Of a stretch of DNA of 64,000 nucleotides, positions 51,327 through 60,207 are shown piece by piece; within the stretch, counting starts at the first letter, position 1, and each line of letters opens with the position of its first letter. The stretch spans positions 4,620,501-4,684,500 of the forward strand of contig NZ_CP031396.1 of the NCBI RefSeq assembly GCF_003363755.1, read 5' to 3'. This DNA comes from Pseudomonas protegens. Lineage in GTDB: Bacteria; Pseudomonadota; Gammaproteobacteria; Pseudomonadales; Pseudomonadaceae. The notes beneath the pieces are model-generated. The model saw only the letters and a program-made list of their open reading frames with translations, was not told the origin of the DNA and ran no database searches. Made by a program: the position numbers and the translations under genes.

Positions 51327-52496
51327 TTACAGACCCGCAGCCATGGCTTTGTCGATCAGCCAGTTCATCGACGGGCCGCGGTCGCTGCTGACTTCCACCG
51401 GGCGGCCGGCGAAGGTGCTGCTCAGCGGCGCGTCGGGCTTGATCTGCACGCGGATGTCAGAGGACAGGTCGCTGCTGTTCAGGCTGGTGCTGCTGACGAT
51501 GGTGCCGGTGCGTACTTCATCCTCGCCGGCGATCTGGAAGTTGACCCGGGTGCCCGGGCGCACGTCGCCGAACTGGCGGTAGGAGAAGCGCGCCTCGACG
51601 TTGGCCTGGCTGTTGCGGGGCACCAGTTGGAAGATCACGTCGCCTTTGCTGGCGTACTGGCCGTCGGCGACCATTTGCTGGGCCACGATGCAGTCGCAAG
51701 GGGAGGTCAGGGTGCCGGTCATTTGCTTGCCGAACAGTTCCTCGACCTTGGCCGGTTGCAGTTGGTCTTCAGCCAGGTGGCCCTTGAGCACGTCGAGCAT
51801 GCTGGTGCTGAAGGTGGCCAGTGGCGCGCCCTTGGCGGCGATGCCGTCGCTCTGCACCAGGCTTTGCACAGTGCCGTCGCGCGGCATGGTGACGTTCATC
51901 CCCGGGACGCTGACCAGGCCGGCCTGGGCGTGGCTGACGAAGTACATGCCGTACACCGACTTGAGGATGAAGCCGAACGCCGCCAGGCCCACCACGAAGA
52001 TCCCGGCGCTGAAGGTCACGGCCCGCAGGCGGCCCATGGCGGTCATGCCGCTGCCGCTGTCCTTGACCTTGCGCGCCTTGGTGAAGTTGTCGCGCTGTAG
52101 GGTGGCGAGCACGTCGCCCATGCTGACGATGTCGCCGGCCAGGTGCGAGGTGATCAGGTGGCGCAGGGTGGAAATGTCCTGGGGTTCGAGGTTCTGGAAC
52201 TGGCAGCCGACGCGGCCGCTCTGGCGATCGAAGGAGCGGATCTGCAGCTCCACGTCCATGGCCAGGCCCAGGTTGTCGATGACGAACTGCAGGCGGCCCT
52301 TGTGCACGGCACCCACGGTCAGCATCTGCTGCCCGGCGTTGAAGCTCAGGCCGCCGGCGGAGAGGTCGTGGACCCGCACTTCCAGGGGCTTGGCCTCGTT
52401 GCCGAAGAAGCGCAGCTTGGCCGGGATCTTGACCCGGGCGTGCTGGCGTTGGGCTTCGGATTCATGCACTACATTGACGTTCACGGCGGTGTTCAT
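51327..52496 (-). CDS. alg44: Alg44, c-di-GMP receptor and alginate copolymerase
   Basis: A 389-residue inner-membrane protein. The N-terminal PilZ domain binds c-di-GMP dimers and carries R17-x3-R21 (RQHAR) and D44-x-S46-x2-G49 (DLSAGG), the same numbering as P. aeruginosa. One membrane helix follows (FSAGIFVVGLAAFGFILKSV), then a periplasmic HlyD-like domain (PGMNVTMPRDGTVQSLVQSD). With Alg8 it controls polymerisation, so alginate output should be c-di-GMP dependent here. It starts 35 bases after the alg8 stop. Confidence 0.98.
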   Translation of the reverse strand: MNTAVNVNVVHESEAQRQHARVKIPAKLRFFGNEAKPLEVRVHDLSAGGLSFNAGQQMLTVGAVHKGRLQFVIDNLGLAMDVELQIRSFDRQSGRVGCQFQNLEPQDISTLRHLITSHLAGDIVSMGDVLATLQRDNFTKARKVKDSGSGMTAMGRLRAVTFSAGIFVVGLAAFGFILKSVYGMYFVSHAQAGLVSVPGMNVTMPRDGTVQSLVQSDGIAAKGAPLATFSTSMLDVLKGHLAEDQLQPAKVEELFGKQMTGTLTSPCDCIVAQQMVADGQYASKGDVIFQLVPRNSQANVEARFSYRQFGDVRPGTRVNFQIAGEDEVRTGTIVSSTSLNSSDLSSDIRVQIKPDAPLSSTFAGRPVEVSSDRGPSMNWLIDKAMAAGL

Positions 52497-52531
52497 AGGG
52501 TCGATTTCCTAGTTAATTCAGGCAAGGCGGT

Positions 52532-54013
52532 TCAGACCATCAGCAGCAGGACAGCGACGAACACGCTGCCGGCCGAGAAGGTCATGGTCCGAGACGACCA
52601 GGTGTTGAACCAACGTTGAAAACTGGCCAGGTCGCGGGTCAGCTTGGTGTCCTGGCGGGTCCAGGATTGCTGGTCGAGGCGGAAGAACACGTAGATCTTC
52701 ACCAGGGCGCCGACGATCTGGTTGTAATAGAGGATCAAGGGGTAGGCCGGGCCGATGTGGTGCCCCGAGCAGGACAGCAGCAGGGTCAGGATCAGGCGGG
52801 TGATGCCGATCCACAGCAGGTAGGCGAGGATGAAGGCGGTGCCGTACTTGACGCTGGCGATGATGGCCACGGTCAGGCCCAGCAGCGAGGTCCACATCGA
52901 CACGCGCTGGTCGAACAGCACCACGCTGGTGAACAGTCCCAGGCGCTTGACTCCCAGACCCAAGGCCCGGGCGTTCTGCCGCAGGTTGTTGCCGTACCAG
53001 CGGAACATCAGCTTGCGGCTGGCCTTGATGAAGCTCTTCTCCGGCGGGTGTTCCACGGTGTTGATCGCCGCGTCGGGCACGTAGAAGGTGTCGTAGCCCA
53101 GGCGCATCAGGCTGTACCAGCTGGACTTGTCGTCGCCGGTGAGGAACTTGAAGCGGCCCAGGCGCCAGTGCTGCAGGGAGTCGCTTTCCACGTCGGCGAT
53201 GAAGTCCGGGTCGGTGACCACGGTGGCGCGGAACACCGACATGCGCCCGGTCATGGTCAGCACGCGCTTGGACAGGGCCATGGAGCACATGTTGATGTGG
53301 CGCTGGGCGAAGCGCAGCTTGTGCCATTGGCTCATGACGTAGCCGCCGCGCACTTCGCAGAATTCGTTGGTGGTCAGGCCACCGACGTTGCCGAACAGCT
53401 GGAACCAGGGCACGGTCTTGCGCACCACGCCTTCGCCGAGCACGGTGTCGCCGTCGATCACCGCCACCACGGCGCGGTTGTCCGGCAGGTGGCGGGAGAT
53501 GGCGCGGAAACCGAAGGCCAGGCCGTCGCGCTTGCCGGTGCCGGGGATGCGCACGAAGTCCAGCTTGACCCGCTCCGGTGGATTCATCCGCGTCCACAGG
53601 CTTTTCACCAGCAGCTCGTCGGACATTTCCACGATCGAGCAGACCACGGTGGTGGGGAAGCCGCAGTCGATGGCTTCGCGGATCACCGAGCCGTAGACCT
53701 GGGCGGTGGTCAGCGCATCGATGCGAAAGCTGGTGACCATCAGGAACACGTGGGACGGGTCGGCCGCGCTGCCGAGCTTGCGCACCTTGCGCCGCAGGTG
53801 CGGGTAGACCACGTAGAGAAACAGCATGCCGCGCACGAAGTGCGTGGCGCCCATGGAATAGCGCCAGATGCCCACGGCGCCAATCAGGAAAATGAAGTCC
53901 TTGGACTGCGAGTCGAAGGTCGATGCGGGCAGCAGCAAGGCCATGCCCATCAGCAAACTCAAGTAAAACAGCCAACCGGCGGCCTGAAGCAGGCCGTGCT
54001 TTAGCCTGTGCAT
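52532..54013 (-). CDS. alg8: Alg8, alginate polymerase (GT2 glycosyltransferase)
   Basis: A 493-residue membrane glycosyltransferase that polymerises mannuronate from GDP-mannuronate. Two N-terminal helices precede a cytoplasmic GT-A domain with the metal/nucleotide motif AVIDGDTVLGEG (D187, D189) and the acceptor-side TGDDKSSW. Further C-terminal helices include GTAFILAYLLWIGITRLILT. An AGGA site precedes the ATG. The gap to algD is 142 bases and holds a REPIN. Confidence 0.98.
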   Translation of the reverse strand: MHRLKHGLLQAAGWLFYLSLLMGMALLLPASTFDSQSKDFIFLIGAVGIWRYSMGATHFVRGMLFLYVVYPHLRRKVRKLGSAADPSHVFLMVTSFRIDALTTAQVYGSVIREAIDCGFPTTVVCSIVEMSDELLVKSLWTRMNPPERVKLDFVRIPGTGKRDGLAFGFRAISRHLPDNRAVVAVIDGDTVLGEGVVRKTVPWFQLFGNVGGLTTNEFCEVRGGYVMSQWHKLRFAQRHINMCSMALSKRVLTMTGRMSVFRATVVTDPDFIADVESDSLQHWRLGRFKFLTGDDKSSWYSLMRLGYDTFYVPDAAINTVEHPPEKSFIKASRKLMFRWYGNNLRQNARALGLGVKRLGLFTSVVLFDQRVSMWTSLLGLTVAIIASVKYGTAFILAYLLWIGITRLILTLLLSCSGHHIGPAYPLILYYNQIVGALVKIYVFFRLDQQSWTRQDTKLTRDLASFQRWFNTWSSRTMTFSAGSVFVAVLLLMV

Positions 54014-54045
54014 AATCTGCGTCCTAAAATTCTAAGCGGTACCCT

Positions 54046-54143
54046 GTAGCCGCTGCCGTAGGCTGCGATAGGTCCGCAGGGCCTCGAGATGCCCTCGGGA
54101 GCACGCCCCTTCGGGGATGATCGCAGCCTGCGGCAGCGGCTAC
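54046..54143 (+). repeat. REPIN between algD and alg8
   Basis: GTAGCCGCTGCCGTAGGCTG at the left pairs with GCAGCCTGCGGCAGCGGCTAC-type sequence at the right. It fills most of the only sizeable gap at the start of the operon, 12 bases after the algD stop. Confidence 0.92.
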
Positions 54144-54155
54144 AGGCGCATGCCT

Positions 54156-55472
54156 TTACCAGCAGATCCCTTCGGTTCGGCCCTGGACGCTGGAGGCTTT
54201 GGACATGAAGCCCACCAGGTCGATGACCTGCTTGCCGTGGGGCACGTCTTCGGCCAGGGCGCGGAACTTCTCGTCGCGGTTGCCGAGGATGATCACGTCG
54301 GACTTGCCGATCACCGCGTCGAAGTCCGAGTTGAGCAGGGACGAGACGTGGGGGATCTTCGACTCGATGTAGTCCTTGTTGGCGCCGTGGACCCGGGCGT
54401 ACTCGACGTTGCTGTCGTAGATGCTCAGGTCGAAGCCCTTGCCGATGAGCATTTCCGCCAGTTCCACCAGCGGGCTCTCGCGCAGGTCGTCGGTGCCGGC
54501 CTTGAAGCTCAGGCCCAGCAGGGCGACCTTGCGCTTGTCGTGGCTGGACACGATGTCGAAGGCGTTCTGTACCTGGGATTCGTTGCTGCGCATCAGCGAG
54601 TTGAGCAGCGGCGCTTCGATGTCCAGGGAGCTGGCGCGGTAGGTCAGGGCGCGCACGTCCTTGGGCAGGCACGAACCGCCGAAGGCGAAGCCGGGGCGCA
54701 TGTAGTACTGGGACAGGTTGAGGGTCTTGTCCTGGCAGACCACGTCCATCACTTCACGGCCGTCCACACCCACCGCCTTGGCGATGTTGCCGATCTCGTT
54801 GGCGAAGGTGACCTTGGTGGCGTGCCAGACGTTGCAGGTGTACTTGATCATCTCGGCGACTTCGATGTCCTTGCGGATGATCGGCGCGTCGAGCTCTTCG
54901 TACAGCGCTTGCAGCACGTCACCGGAGGCCTGGTCGAACTGGCCGATCACGGTCATGGGCGGGAAGTCGTAGTCCTTGATCGCGGTGCTTTCACGCAGGA
55001 ACTCCGGGTTCACCGCGACGCCGAAATCCACCCCGGCCTTCTTGCCCGAGCAGTCTTCGAGAATCGGGATCACCACGTTCTTCACCGTGCCCGGCAGCAC
55101 CGTGCTGCGCACCACGATGGTGTGGCGGGTGGCCTTGTCGCGCAGGACGAAACCGATCTCGCGGCACACCGATTCGATGTAGTCCAGTTCCAGGTCGCCG
55201 TTCTTCTTGCTCGGGGTACCGACGCAGATCATCGACAGGTCGGTATCGCGGATGGCTTCGGCGAAGTTGGTGGTGCCGCGCAGACGAGCGGTCTGGATAC
55301 CTTGCGCCAGAAGTTCACCCAGACCCGGTTCAACGATCGGCGATTTACCGGCGTTGATCAGGTCGATCTTGTCTTTGGAGATATCTACGCCAACCACTTC
55401 ATGGCCCCGTGCGGACAGGCAACCGGCACAGACTGCACCGACGTAACCCAAACCAAATATGCTGATGCGCAT
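54156..55472 (-). CDS. algD: AlgD, GDP-mannose 6-dehydrogenase
   Basis: A 438-residue cytoplasmic enzyme that oxidises GDP-mannose to GDP-mannuronate in two NAD-dependent steps, the committed step of alginate synthesis. NAD motif FGLGYVGAVCAG, catalytic cysteine C268 in GFAFGGSCLPKDVRALTYRA, and the C-terminal NDP-sugar domain with GLSFKAGTDDLRESPLVELA are all present. ATG 55472 has AGAGG 8 bases upstream and gives the standard N-terminus, and an ATG eight codons upstream is rejected. It is the first gene of the operon. The long upstream region carries AlgU-like promoter matches. Confidence 0.98.
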   Translation of the reverse strand: MRISIFGLGYVGAVCAGCLSARGHEVVGVDISKDKIDLINAGKSPIVEPGLGELLAQGIQTARLRGTTNFAEAIRDTDLSMICVGTPSKKNGDLELDYIESVCREIGFVLRDKATRHTIVVRSTVLPGTVKNVVIPILEDCSGKKAGVDFGVAVNPEFLRESTAIKDYDFPPMTVIGQFDQASGDVLQALYEELDAPIIRKDIEVAEMIKYTCNVWHATKVTFANEIGNIAKAVGVDGREVMDVVCQDKTLNLSQYYMRPGFAFGGSCLPKDVRALTYRASSLDIEAPLLNSLMRSNESQVQNAFDIVSSHDKRKVALLGLSFKAGTDDLRESPLVELAEMLIGKGFDLSIYDSNVEYARVHGANKDYIESKIPHVSSLLNSDFDAVIGKSDVIILGNRDEKFRALAEDVPHGKQVIDLVGFMSKASSVQGRTEGICW

Positions 55473-55539
55473 CGCATTTACCTCTGTGTTATTCACGCCA
55501 TTAGATGGCCGGAGTTAATGTTTGCCAGCTGTTGTTGCG

Positions 55540-55600
55540 CACTCGGAAGTACAACGAAGTACGTTGTAGGGCCGCGTGCAGGCAGACTAAGTTCCGAGTG
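55540..55600. promoter_or_regulatory. Nested inverted repeats in the algD upstream region
   Basis: An outer 9-bp pair CACTCGGAA (55540-55548) / TTCCGAGTG (55592-55600) encloses a perfect inner hairpin TACAACG (55550-55556) / CGTTGTA (55562-55568) with a 5-base loop. Both elements of the proximal AlgU-like promoter fall within it. If transcription starts further upstream it would form a two-tier RNA hairpin in the leader. Confidence 0.6.
55566..55594 (-). promoter_or_regulatory. Candidate AlgU (sigma-22) promoter, proximal
   Basis: On the minus strand GAACTT (55589-55594), a 17-base spacer, then CCCTAC (55566-55571). The P. aeruginosa algD promoter has GAACTT, 17 bases, then TCCTAT. It lies about 95 bases before the algD start, which is closer than in P. 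aeruginosa. Confidence 0.55.
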
Positions 55601-56285
55601 TCTAAATAAGTGCACTCAAGTTGTGCGCAACCGATCCTTGTTGTTCTGATTTGCCCTTGAATGTTGCCGGCGGCTCCTGCTGCAGGGTTCGCGAGAAAAA
55701 CCATCCGCTATCCTTGGGATGGCTGAAGGCCACGTAATACGGGCTTTTCAGTTGGTTCTCGCGGCCCTTGAAGGCCAGCTGTTCCTTGGCTCGTTAGGGG
55801 ATAGTTGTGCTGCCTTATCTCCTGTTGTTTACCCTTTAGTTCAAGTTTGTGACTCATTGGTCAAAGGTGGACGCAACTTGATTAGTTTCAGTTGAGTCCG
55901 TGTAAGTCATCTCCTACAAGCTCGTTGAGAATCGTTACCGGTGGTATGAGCGGTGTCCGCAGGCATAGTTCCGGTCCGCTCATCCTGTTTTGCGAAATTT
56001 CTTGAAATATTGAGAAAGATGGCACTGCTTTCAAACTGATAGCACTTAAGGTTTGGGCCTTTAGTTGTGGGGAGTTGAAGCGCGGGGATACTTTTGTGCC
56101 ACTACCTAATAAAAAAAGTGGTGCCACTACTGAAAAAAATCACTGTTGTCGAGTGAAAGAAAAGTTATAGAAATAGATGAAGATTTTATGGCGCCAAAAA
56201 AATGGCTAAAAGAAGGCGGGGAATGTGCGAGTGATCACATTCTGGCGCGCTCGCCGGGTGGCAACGAGCGCGGCAGGGGAACGTT
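55601..56285. other. Long intergenic region upstream of algD
   Basis: No convincing gene is seen between algD and yaaA. The region is more AT-rich than its neighbours, with an A-run near 56109-56160. It is where distant regulator sites (AlgR, AmrZ and others) would be expected. I could not pick out exact AlgR matches by eye. A short open frame at 56146-56355 has no features of a gene. Confidence 0.5.
55945..55971 (-). promoter_or_regulatory. Candidate AlgU (sigma-22) promoter, distal
   Basis: On the minus strand GAACTA (55966-55971), a 16-base spacer, then TCATA (55945-55949). The match is weaker than the proximal candidate, but the distance (about 470 bases) is nearer to the long algD leader known in P. 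aeruginosa. Confidence 0.35.
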
Positions 56286-57065
56286 TTATTCCGGTGCGTG
56301 GTCGCGCAGGAACACCAGGTTGTCGGCTTTGGATTGCTCCGCGCTGAAGCGATAGCCCTGGACGTCGAATTGCTTGAGTTGTGCGGGGTCGTTGATGCGT
56401 TCCTGGATGACGAAACGGCTCATCAGGCCCCGGGCCTTCTTGGCATAGAAGCTGATGATCTTGTACTGGCCGTTCTTCAGGTCCTTGAACTCGGTGTTGA
56501 TGATCCGCGCGTTCAGGGCCGTGCGCTTGACTGCCGAGAAATACTCGTTGGAGGCCAGGTTCAGCAGCAGATCGTCGCCCTGATCGGCCAGGGCCTCGTT
56601 CAGCCATTCACTGATGCGCGTGCCCCAGAAAGCGTACAGGTCCTTGCCACGGGCGTTGGCCAGCTTGGTGCCCATTTCCAGGCGATAGGGTTGCATCAGG
56701 TCCAGGGGGCGCAGCAGGCCGTACAGGCCGGAGAGCATGCGCAGGTGCTGCTGGGCGTAGTCGAAGTCCGCTTCGCTCAAGGATTCGGCATTGAGCCCGG
56801 TGTAGACGTCGCCCTTGAAGGCCAGCAGCGCCTGCTTGGCGTTGTCGGGAGTGAAGGCTGGAGTCCAGCTGCCGAAGCGCGCGGCATTCAGGCCGCCGAT
56901 CTTGTCGGACACGTGCATCAGTTCGCTGATCTGCGCCGGGCTCAGTTCCCGCAGTTGCTGGATCAGTTCCTGGGAATGGTCGAGGTATTGCGGCTGGGTA
57001 AAGCGCGGGGTGACCGGCGGCGTCTCGTAATCGAGGGTCTTGGCGGGTGAAATCACCATCAGCAT
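56286..57065 (-). CDS. yaaA: YaaA, peroxide stress / DNA-binding protein (DUF328)
   Basis: A 259-residue cytoplasmic protein of the YaaA family, which lowers intracellular free iron and limits DNA damage during peroxide stress. The N-terminal signature MLMVISPAKTLDYETP and the conserved LSGLYGLLRPLDLMQPYRLE and ISFYAKKARGLMSRF are visible. An AGGAG site precedes the ATG. It is divergent from the deacetylase-like gene with 160 bases between. Confidence 0.96.
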   Translation of the reverse strand: MLMVISPAKTLDYETPPVTPRFTQPQYLDHSQELIQQLRELSPAQISELMHVSDKIGGLNAARFGSWTPAFTPDNAKQALLAFKGDVYTGLNAESLSEADFDYAQQHLRMLSGLYGLLRPLDLMQPYRLEMGTKLANARGKDLYAFWGTRISEWLNEALADQGDDLLLNLASNEYFSAVKRTALNARIINTEFKDLKNGQYKIISFYAKKARGLMSRFVIQERINDPAQLKQFDVQGYRFSAEQSKADNLVFLRDHAPE

Positions 57066-57225
57066 GAGTCGTCTCCTTTTAGCGTCGGGGGATTCTATTG
57101 GCTCGGGCGTTCGGACTCCACCTATCAAGGCGATAGCTGACGCGTGGCGGATGCCGGGTGAATGCCTTCGCTGCGCGGCATATCGGCTATAGTGCCGCGC
57201 GGGTTTTGTTCTGGAGGCGTCTCTT

Positions 57226-58350
57226 TTGCGTATCGCGTTTTTCTTCTCGGCCTGGCTTCTGAGTCTCAGTGTGCTGGCGGCGCCCAATGATGTGGCGACC
57301 CTGGATCGCAGCACCTGGCCGGAAAAGCTCGACAACCCGACCCTGTTCGACGTCGCCTCGCGGGCCGAGATCCTGACCTTTGCCCGCGCCTTGCTGGTCA
57401 GCGAGGCCTGGGACGAGGCGTCCCTGAAGCAGCGCCTGGGCTTGCGCATGATCAACATGGAGGCGATCTCTGAGCTGCGCGAGCATCTCTGGAAACGCCT
57501 GCTGGACAACTACAACTTCGCCCAGCAGAGCTGCGACCAGGACGCTTCGTTCTGCTACCTGGTGGAAAACATGCAGCAACTGCGCAAGCAGGCCGGCAAG
57601 TTCCACTTGGCGGAGGATTCCTACTACGCCCGTTGGGGCGAGCCGAGCCGGACCTTCCATGAGCAGTACCTGGACGAGTTGCTGCGCAAGGCGGCGCTGG
57701 CTCCCCAGACCAGCAGCGAGGTGCTGCGCTACGGCGACTACGAGCGCAATGGCGACGAACTCAACGACCGGCTGTTTCTGCTGACCTTCGACAGCGCCGC
57801 CAACCTGGCGCCGGACAACACGCCCTGGCTCACCAACTACCTGCGCAAGGCCAATCTCAGCGGGACGTTCTTTGTCCTGGGCAACGACATCCAGAATCGC
57901 CTCGACAAGGCCTCGGTGGCCAGCCTGCAATCGCTGTACTCCAGGCAGTGCGTTGGCGTGCAAGGCTGGGAGTTCCGCTCCCACAGCCACTGGCAGGACT
58001 GGCAGTATTCGATCCAGCGCAGCGCCGATCTGGTGAAGAGCAAACTGCCGGAAAACTATGTGCCCTTGTTCCGCCCGCCCTTTGGCCAGCGTCGTGCCGA
58101 CGCCGAGGGCTTCTTCAATGCCCAGGGCATGCAGGTGGCATTGTGGGACATCGACGCCCAGGACGGTGCCGGCAAGCTCAAGGCCGAGGACAGTGGCCAG
58201 CGGGTGCTGACCTTGATGTTGCTATGGCGGCGTGGGGTGATCGCTTTCAATGCCAAACAGGACGGGGTCAAGAGCAGCTTGCCCTGGCTGCTGGCGCAGA
58301 CCGCGCAAAGTGGCATCGGTTGGGAGGATTGTCAGGACGCGTTTCGCTGA
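57226..58350 (+). CDS. Polysaccharide-deacetylase-like protein with degenerate NodB motifs
   Basis: A 374-residue secreted protein. The signal peptide ends near LSVLA. Residues 20-170 form an N-terminal domain I do not recognise, and residues 180-350 a NodB-like deacetylase fold. The start is a TTG with GGAGG 8 bases upstream. Motif 1, normally TFDD, reads LTFDSAAN (D189, S190), losing one metal ligand. Motif 2 is RSHSHWQDW (H253, H255) with unusual spacing, and motif 3 RPPFGQRR is kept. It may be inactive or use a changed metal site. It could be linked to alginate or another polysaccharide by position only. Confidence 0.8.
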   Translation: MRIAFFFSAWLLSLSVLAAPNDVATLDRSTWPEKLDNPTLFDVASRAEILTFARALLVSEAWDEASLKQRLGLRMINMEAISELREHLWKRLLDNYNFAQQSCDQDASFCYLVENMQQLRKQAGKFHLAEDSYYARWGEPSRTFHEQYLDELLRKAALAPQTSSEVLRYGDYERNGDELNDRLFLLTFDSAANLAPDNTPWLTNYLRKANLSGTFFVLGNDIQNRLDKASVASLQSLYSRQCVGVQGWEFRSHSHWQDWQYSIQRSADLVKSKLPENYVPLFRPPFGQRRADAEGFFNAQGMQVALWDIDAQDGAGKLKAEDSGQRVLTLMLLWRRGVIAFNAKQDGVKSSLPWLLAQTAQSGIGWEDCQDAFR

Positions 58351-58696
58351 AACGGCCAAGTGCCCATAAACACGGGGCGTGGGCGCAAAAGGGGGCGGAT
58401 TTCGGCGGGATTTCGAGGCAGGCGGACTTTCGACTTTAACGGTGACCGGGCAGCGCGCCAAGGGCTTTTCGTCACCCTGAAAAATAAACATCAAAAAAGC
58501 GTCAAAGTGCGTTTTCCTGTCACGGTTTTTGGAGTATTACGAACTCAGACCGCCGAAACCTGCGACACAGGTGGCGTCTCCCAAGACTCCTTGTGTGTGC
58601 AGCTCACCTGAACCCCTGCGGGTGAATTCGGTGGTCATTCGAGGCGCGATACCCCATGGTATTGCGTCGACTGGCTCCCACATAAGGTGACCGAGT
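58351..58696. other. Intergenic stretch before the PhoH-family gene
   Basis: About 350 bases without a convincing gene. The middle (58480-58540) is AT-rich and probably holds the promoter of the downstream gene. I see no clear terminator or repeat. Confidence 0.45.
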
Positions 58697-60091
58697 ATGG
58701 ATGACCACGGACGTAGCGCTTCCTCCAACCAGCCAATCCTTTATGTACTCGATACCAATGTATTGATTCACGATCCCAACGCCTTACTGAATTTCGAAGA
58801 ACACCACGTCGCCATCCCCATGACCGTCCTTGAAGAGCTGGACAAGCTCAAGAGCGGGCATCACAGCGTGGCCGCCGAATGCCGTCAGGCGATCCGCCTG
58901 ATCGACAAGACCCTGGGCGAGGCTTCGCCCGAGGATGTCGAGCTGGGCGTGCCGATCCAGCGTGGCAAGAGCGGGCCCAAGGGCTTGCTGTCGATTCTGA
59001 TGAGCAAGCGCAACGAGCCCAACAGCCTGTTGCCGGACAATCTCAACGACAACATCATCATCAACCAGTTGATCGACCTGCACGCGCGCAACAAGGACTT
59101 GCCCGTGGTGCTGGTGACCAAAGACATCAACATGCGCCTCAAGGCGCGGGCCTGCGGGATCGCCGCCGAGGACTACAGCACCGACCAGCTGGTGGACGAC
59201 GTGTCCCTGCTGCCCAATGGTTTCCACAACATGAGCGGCTCGTTCTGGGACCGCGTAAGCAAGGTGGAAACCCGTCAGGATCACGGCCGTACCTGGCACC
59301 AGGTGCAGTTGATCGACAACCTGCCGGCGGTGCATATCAACGAATTCATCATCGACGAACAGGGCTTTGTCGGTTGGATCAAGGAAATCCGCGCCGATGT
59401 GCTGCTGATCCTCGACCTGCATCAGGAACCCCTGTTGCACCAGGAAGCCTGGGGCCTGAAACCGCGCGACATCTACCAGGGCCTGGCGCTGTACGCGCTG
59501 CTCGACCCGGACATCCACCTGGTCAACCTGTCCGGCGCCGCCGGCTCCGGCAAGACCATCCTGGCCCTGGCTGCCGCCATCGAGCAGACCATGGTCAGCA
59601 AGCGCTACCGGCGCATCATCGCCACCCGCAGCGTGCAGGGGCTGGACCAGGAGATCGGCTTCCTGCCGGGCACCGAGGCGGAGAAGATGGAACCCTGGCT
59701 GGGCGCCATCACCGACAACCTAGAAGCCCTGCACATGGATGACGAGAACACCCACGGCAGCGTCGACTACATCCTCAGCAAGGTGCCGTTGCAGTTCAAA
59801 TCCCTGAACTACATCCGCGGTCGCAGCTTCCAGCAGAGCCTGATCCTGATCGACGAATGCCAGAACCTCACCCCGCACCAGATGAAAACCATCATCACCC
59901 GTGCCGGCGCCGGTTCCAAAGTGGTGTGCCTGGGCAACCTGGCACAGATTGATACCCCTTACCTGTCGGCCACCAGCTCGGGCCTGACCTACCTCACCGA
60001 ACGCTTCAAGGACTTCCCCAACGGCGTGCACATCACCTTGCAAGGGGTGCCGCGCTCGATCCTGGCGGAGTACGCGGAGAGCCATCTGTAA
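58697..60091 (+). CDS. PIN-PhoH protein (predicted RNase/ATPase)
   Basis: A 464-residue two-domain protein. The N-terminal PIN nuclease domain (residues 10-150) has acidic residues in YVLDTNVLIHDPNALLNFEE, LEELDKL and DLPVVLVTKDINMRLKARA. The C-terminal PhoH ATPase has a Walker A motif in LSGAAGSGKTILALAAAIEQ and a Walker B-like SLILIDECQNLTPHQMKTII. PIN-PhoH proteins are thought to unwind and cleave RNA. No Pho box was seen upstream, despite the family name. A strong terminator follows. Confidence 0.95.
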   Translation: MDDHGRSASSNQPILYVLDTNVLIHDPNALLNFEEHHVAIPMTVLEELDKLKSGHHSVAAECRQAIRLIDKTLGEASPEDVELGVPIQRGKSGPKGLLSILMSKRNEPNSLLPDNLNDNIIINQLIDLHARNKDLPVVLVTKDINMRLKARACGIAAEDYSTDQLVDDVSLLPNGFHNMSGSFWDRVSKVETRQDHGRTWHQVQLIDNLPAVHINEFIIDEQGFVGWIKEIRADVLLILDLHQEPLLHQEAWGLKPRDIYQGLALYALLDPDIHLVNLSGAAGSGKTILALAAAIEQTMVSKRYRRIIATRSVQGLDQEIGFLPGTEAEKMEPWLGAITDNLEALHMDDENTHGSVDYILSKVPLQFKSLNYIRGRSFQQSLILIDECQNLTPHQMKTIITRAGAGSKVVCLGNLAQIDTPYLSATSSGLTYLTERFKDFPNGVHITLQGVPRSILAEYAESHL

Positions 60092-60108
60092 CGGCAATTG
60101 CTTCCAGC

Positions 60109-60136
60109 ACGGGCGGCCTTCGGGTCGCCCGTTTTG
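60109..60136 (+). terminator. Rho-independent terminator after the PhoH-family gene
   Basis: A 10-bp stem (ACGGGCGGCC / GGTCGCCCGT, one G-U pair) with a TTCG tetraloop runs into TTTTGC. It begins 18 bases after the stop. Confidence 0.9.
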
Positions 60137-60207
60137 CATTCGGCCTGCGCCACTGGGTTATTCTGCGGCTCCCTGCCGTAGAGCGCTTCCCAGTTGGAAA
60201 ACACCGG

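Noticed and set aside
56146..56355. Short plus-strand frame in the region upstream of algD
   Set aside because: It overlaps the yaaA end, has no ribosome site of note and has no recognisable sequence.
58510..58530. CTGTCAC followed by a T-rich stretch upstream of the PhoH-family gene, considered as a Pho box
   Set aside because: Only one half-site is present. The expected second repeat at the correct spacing does not match.
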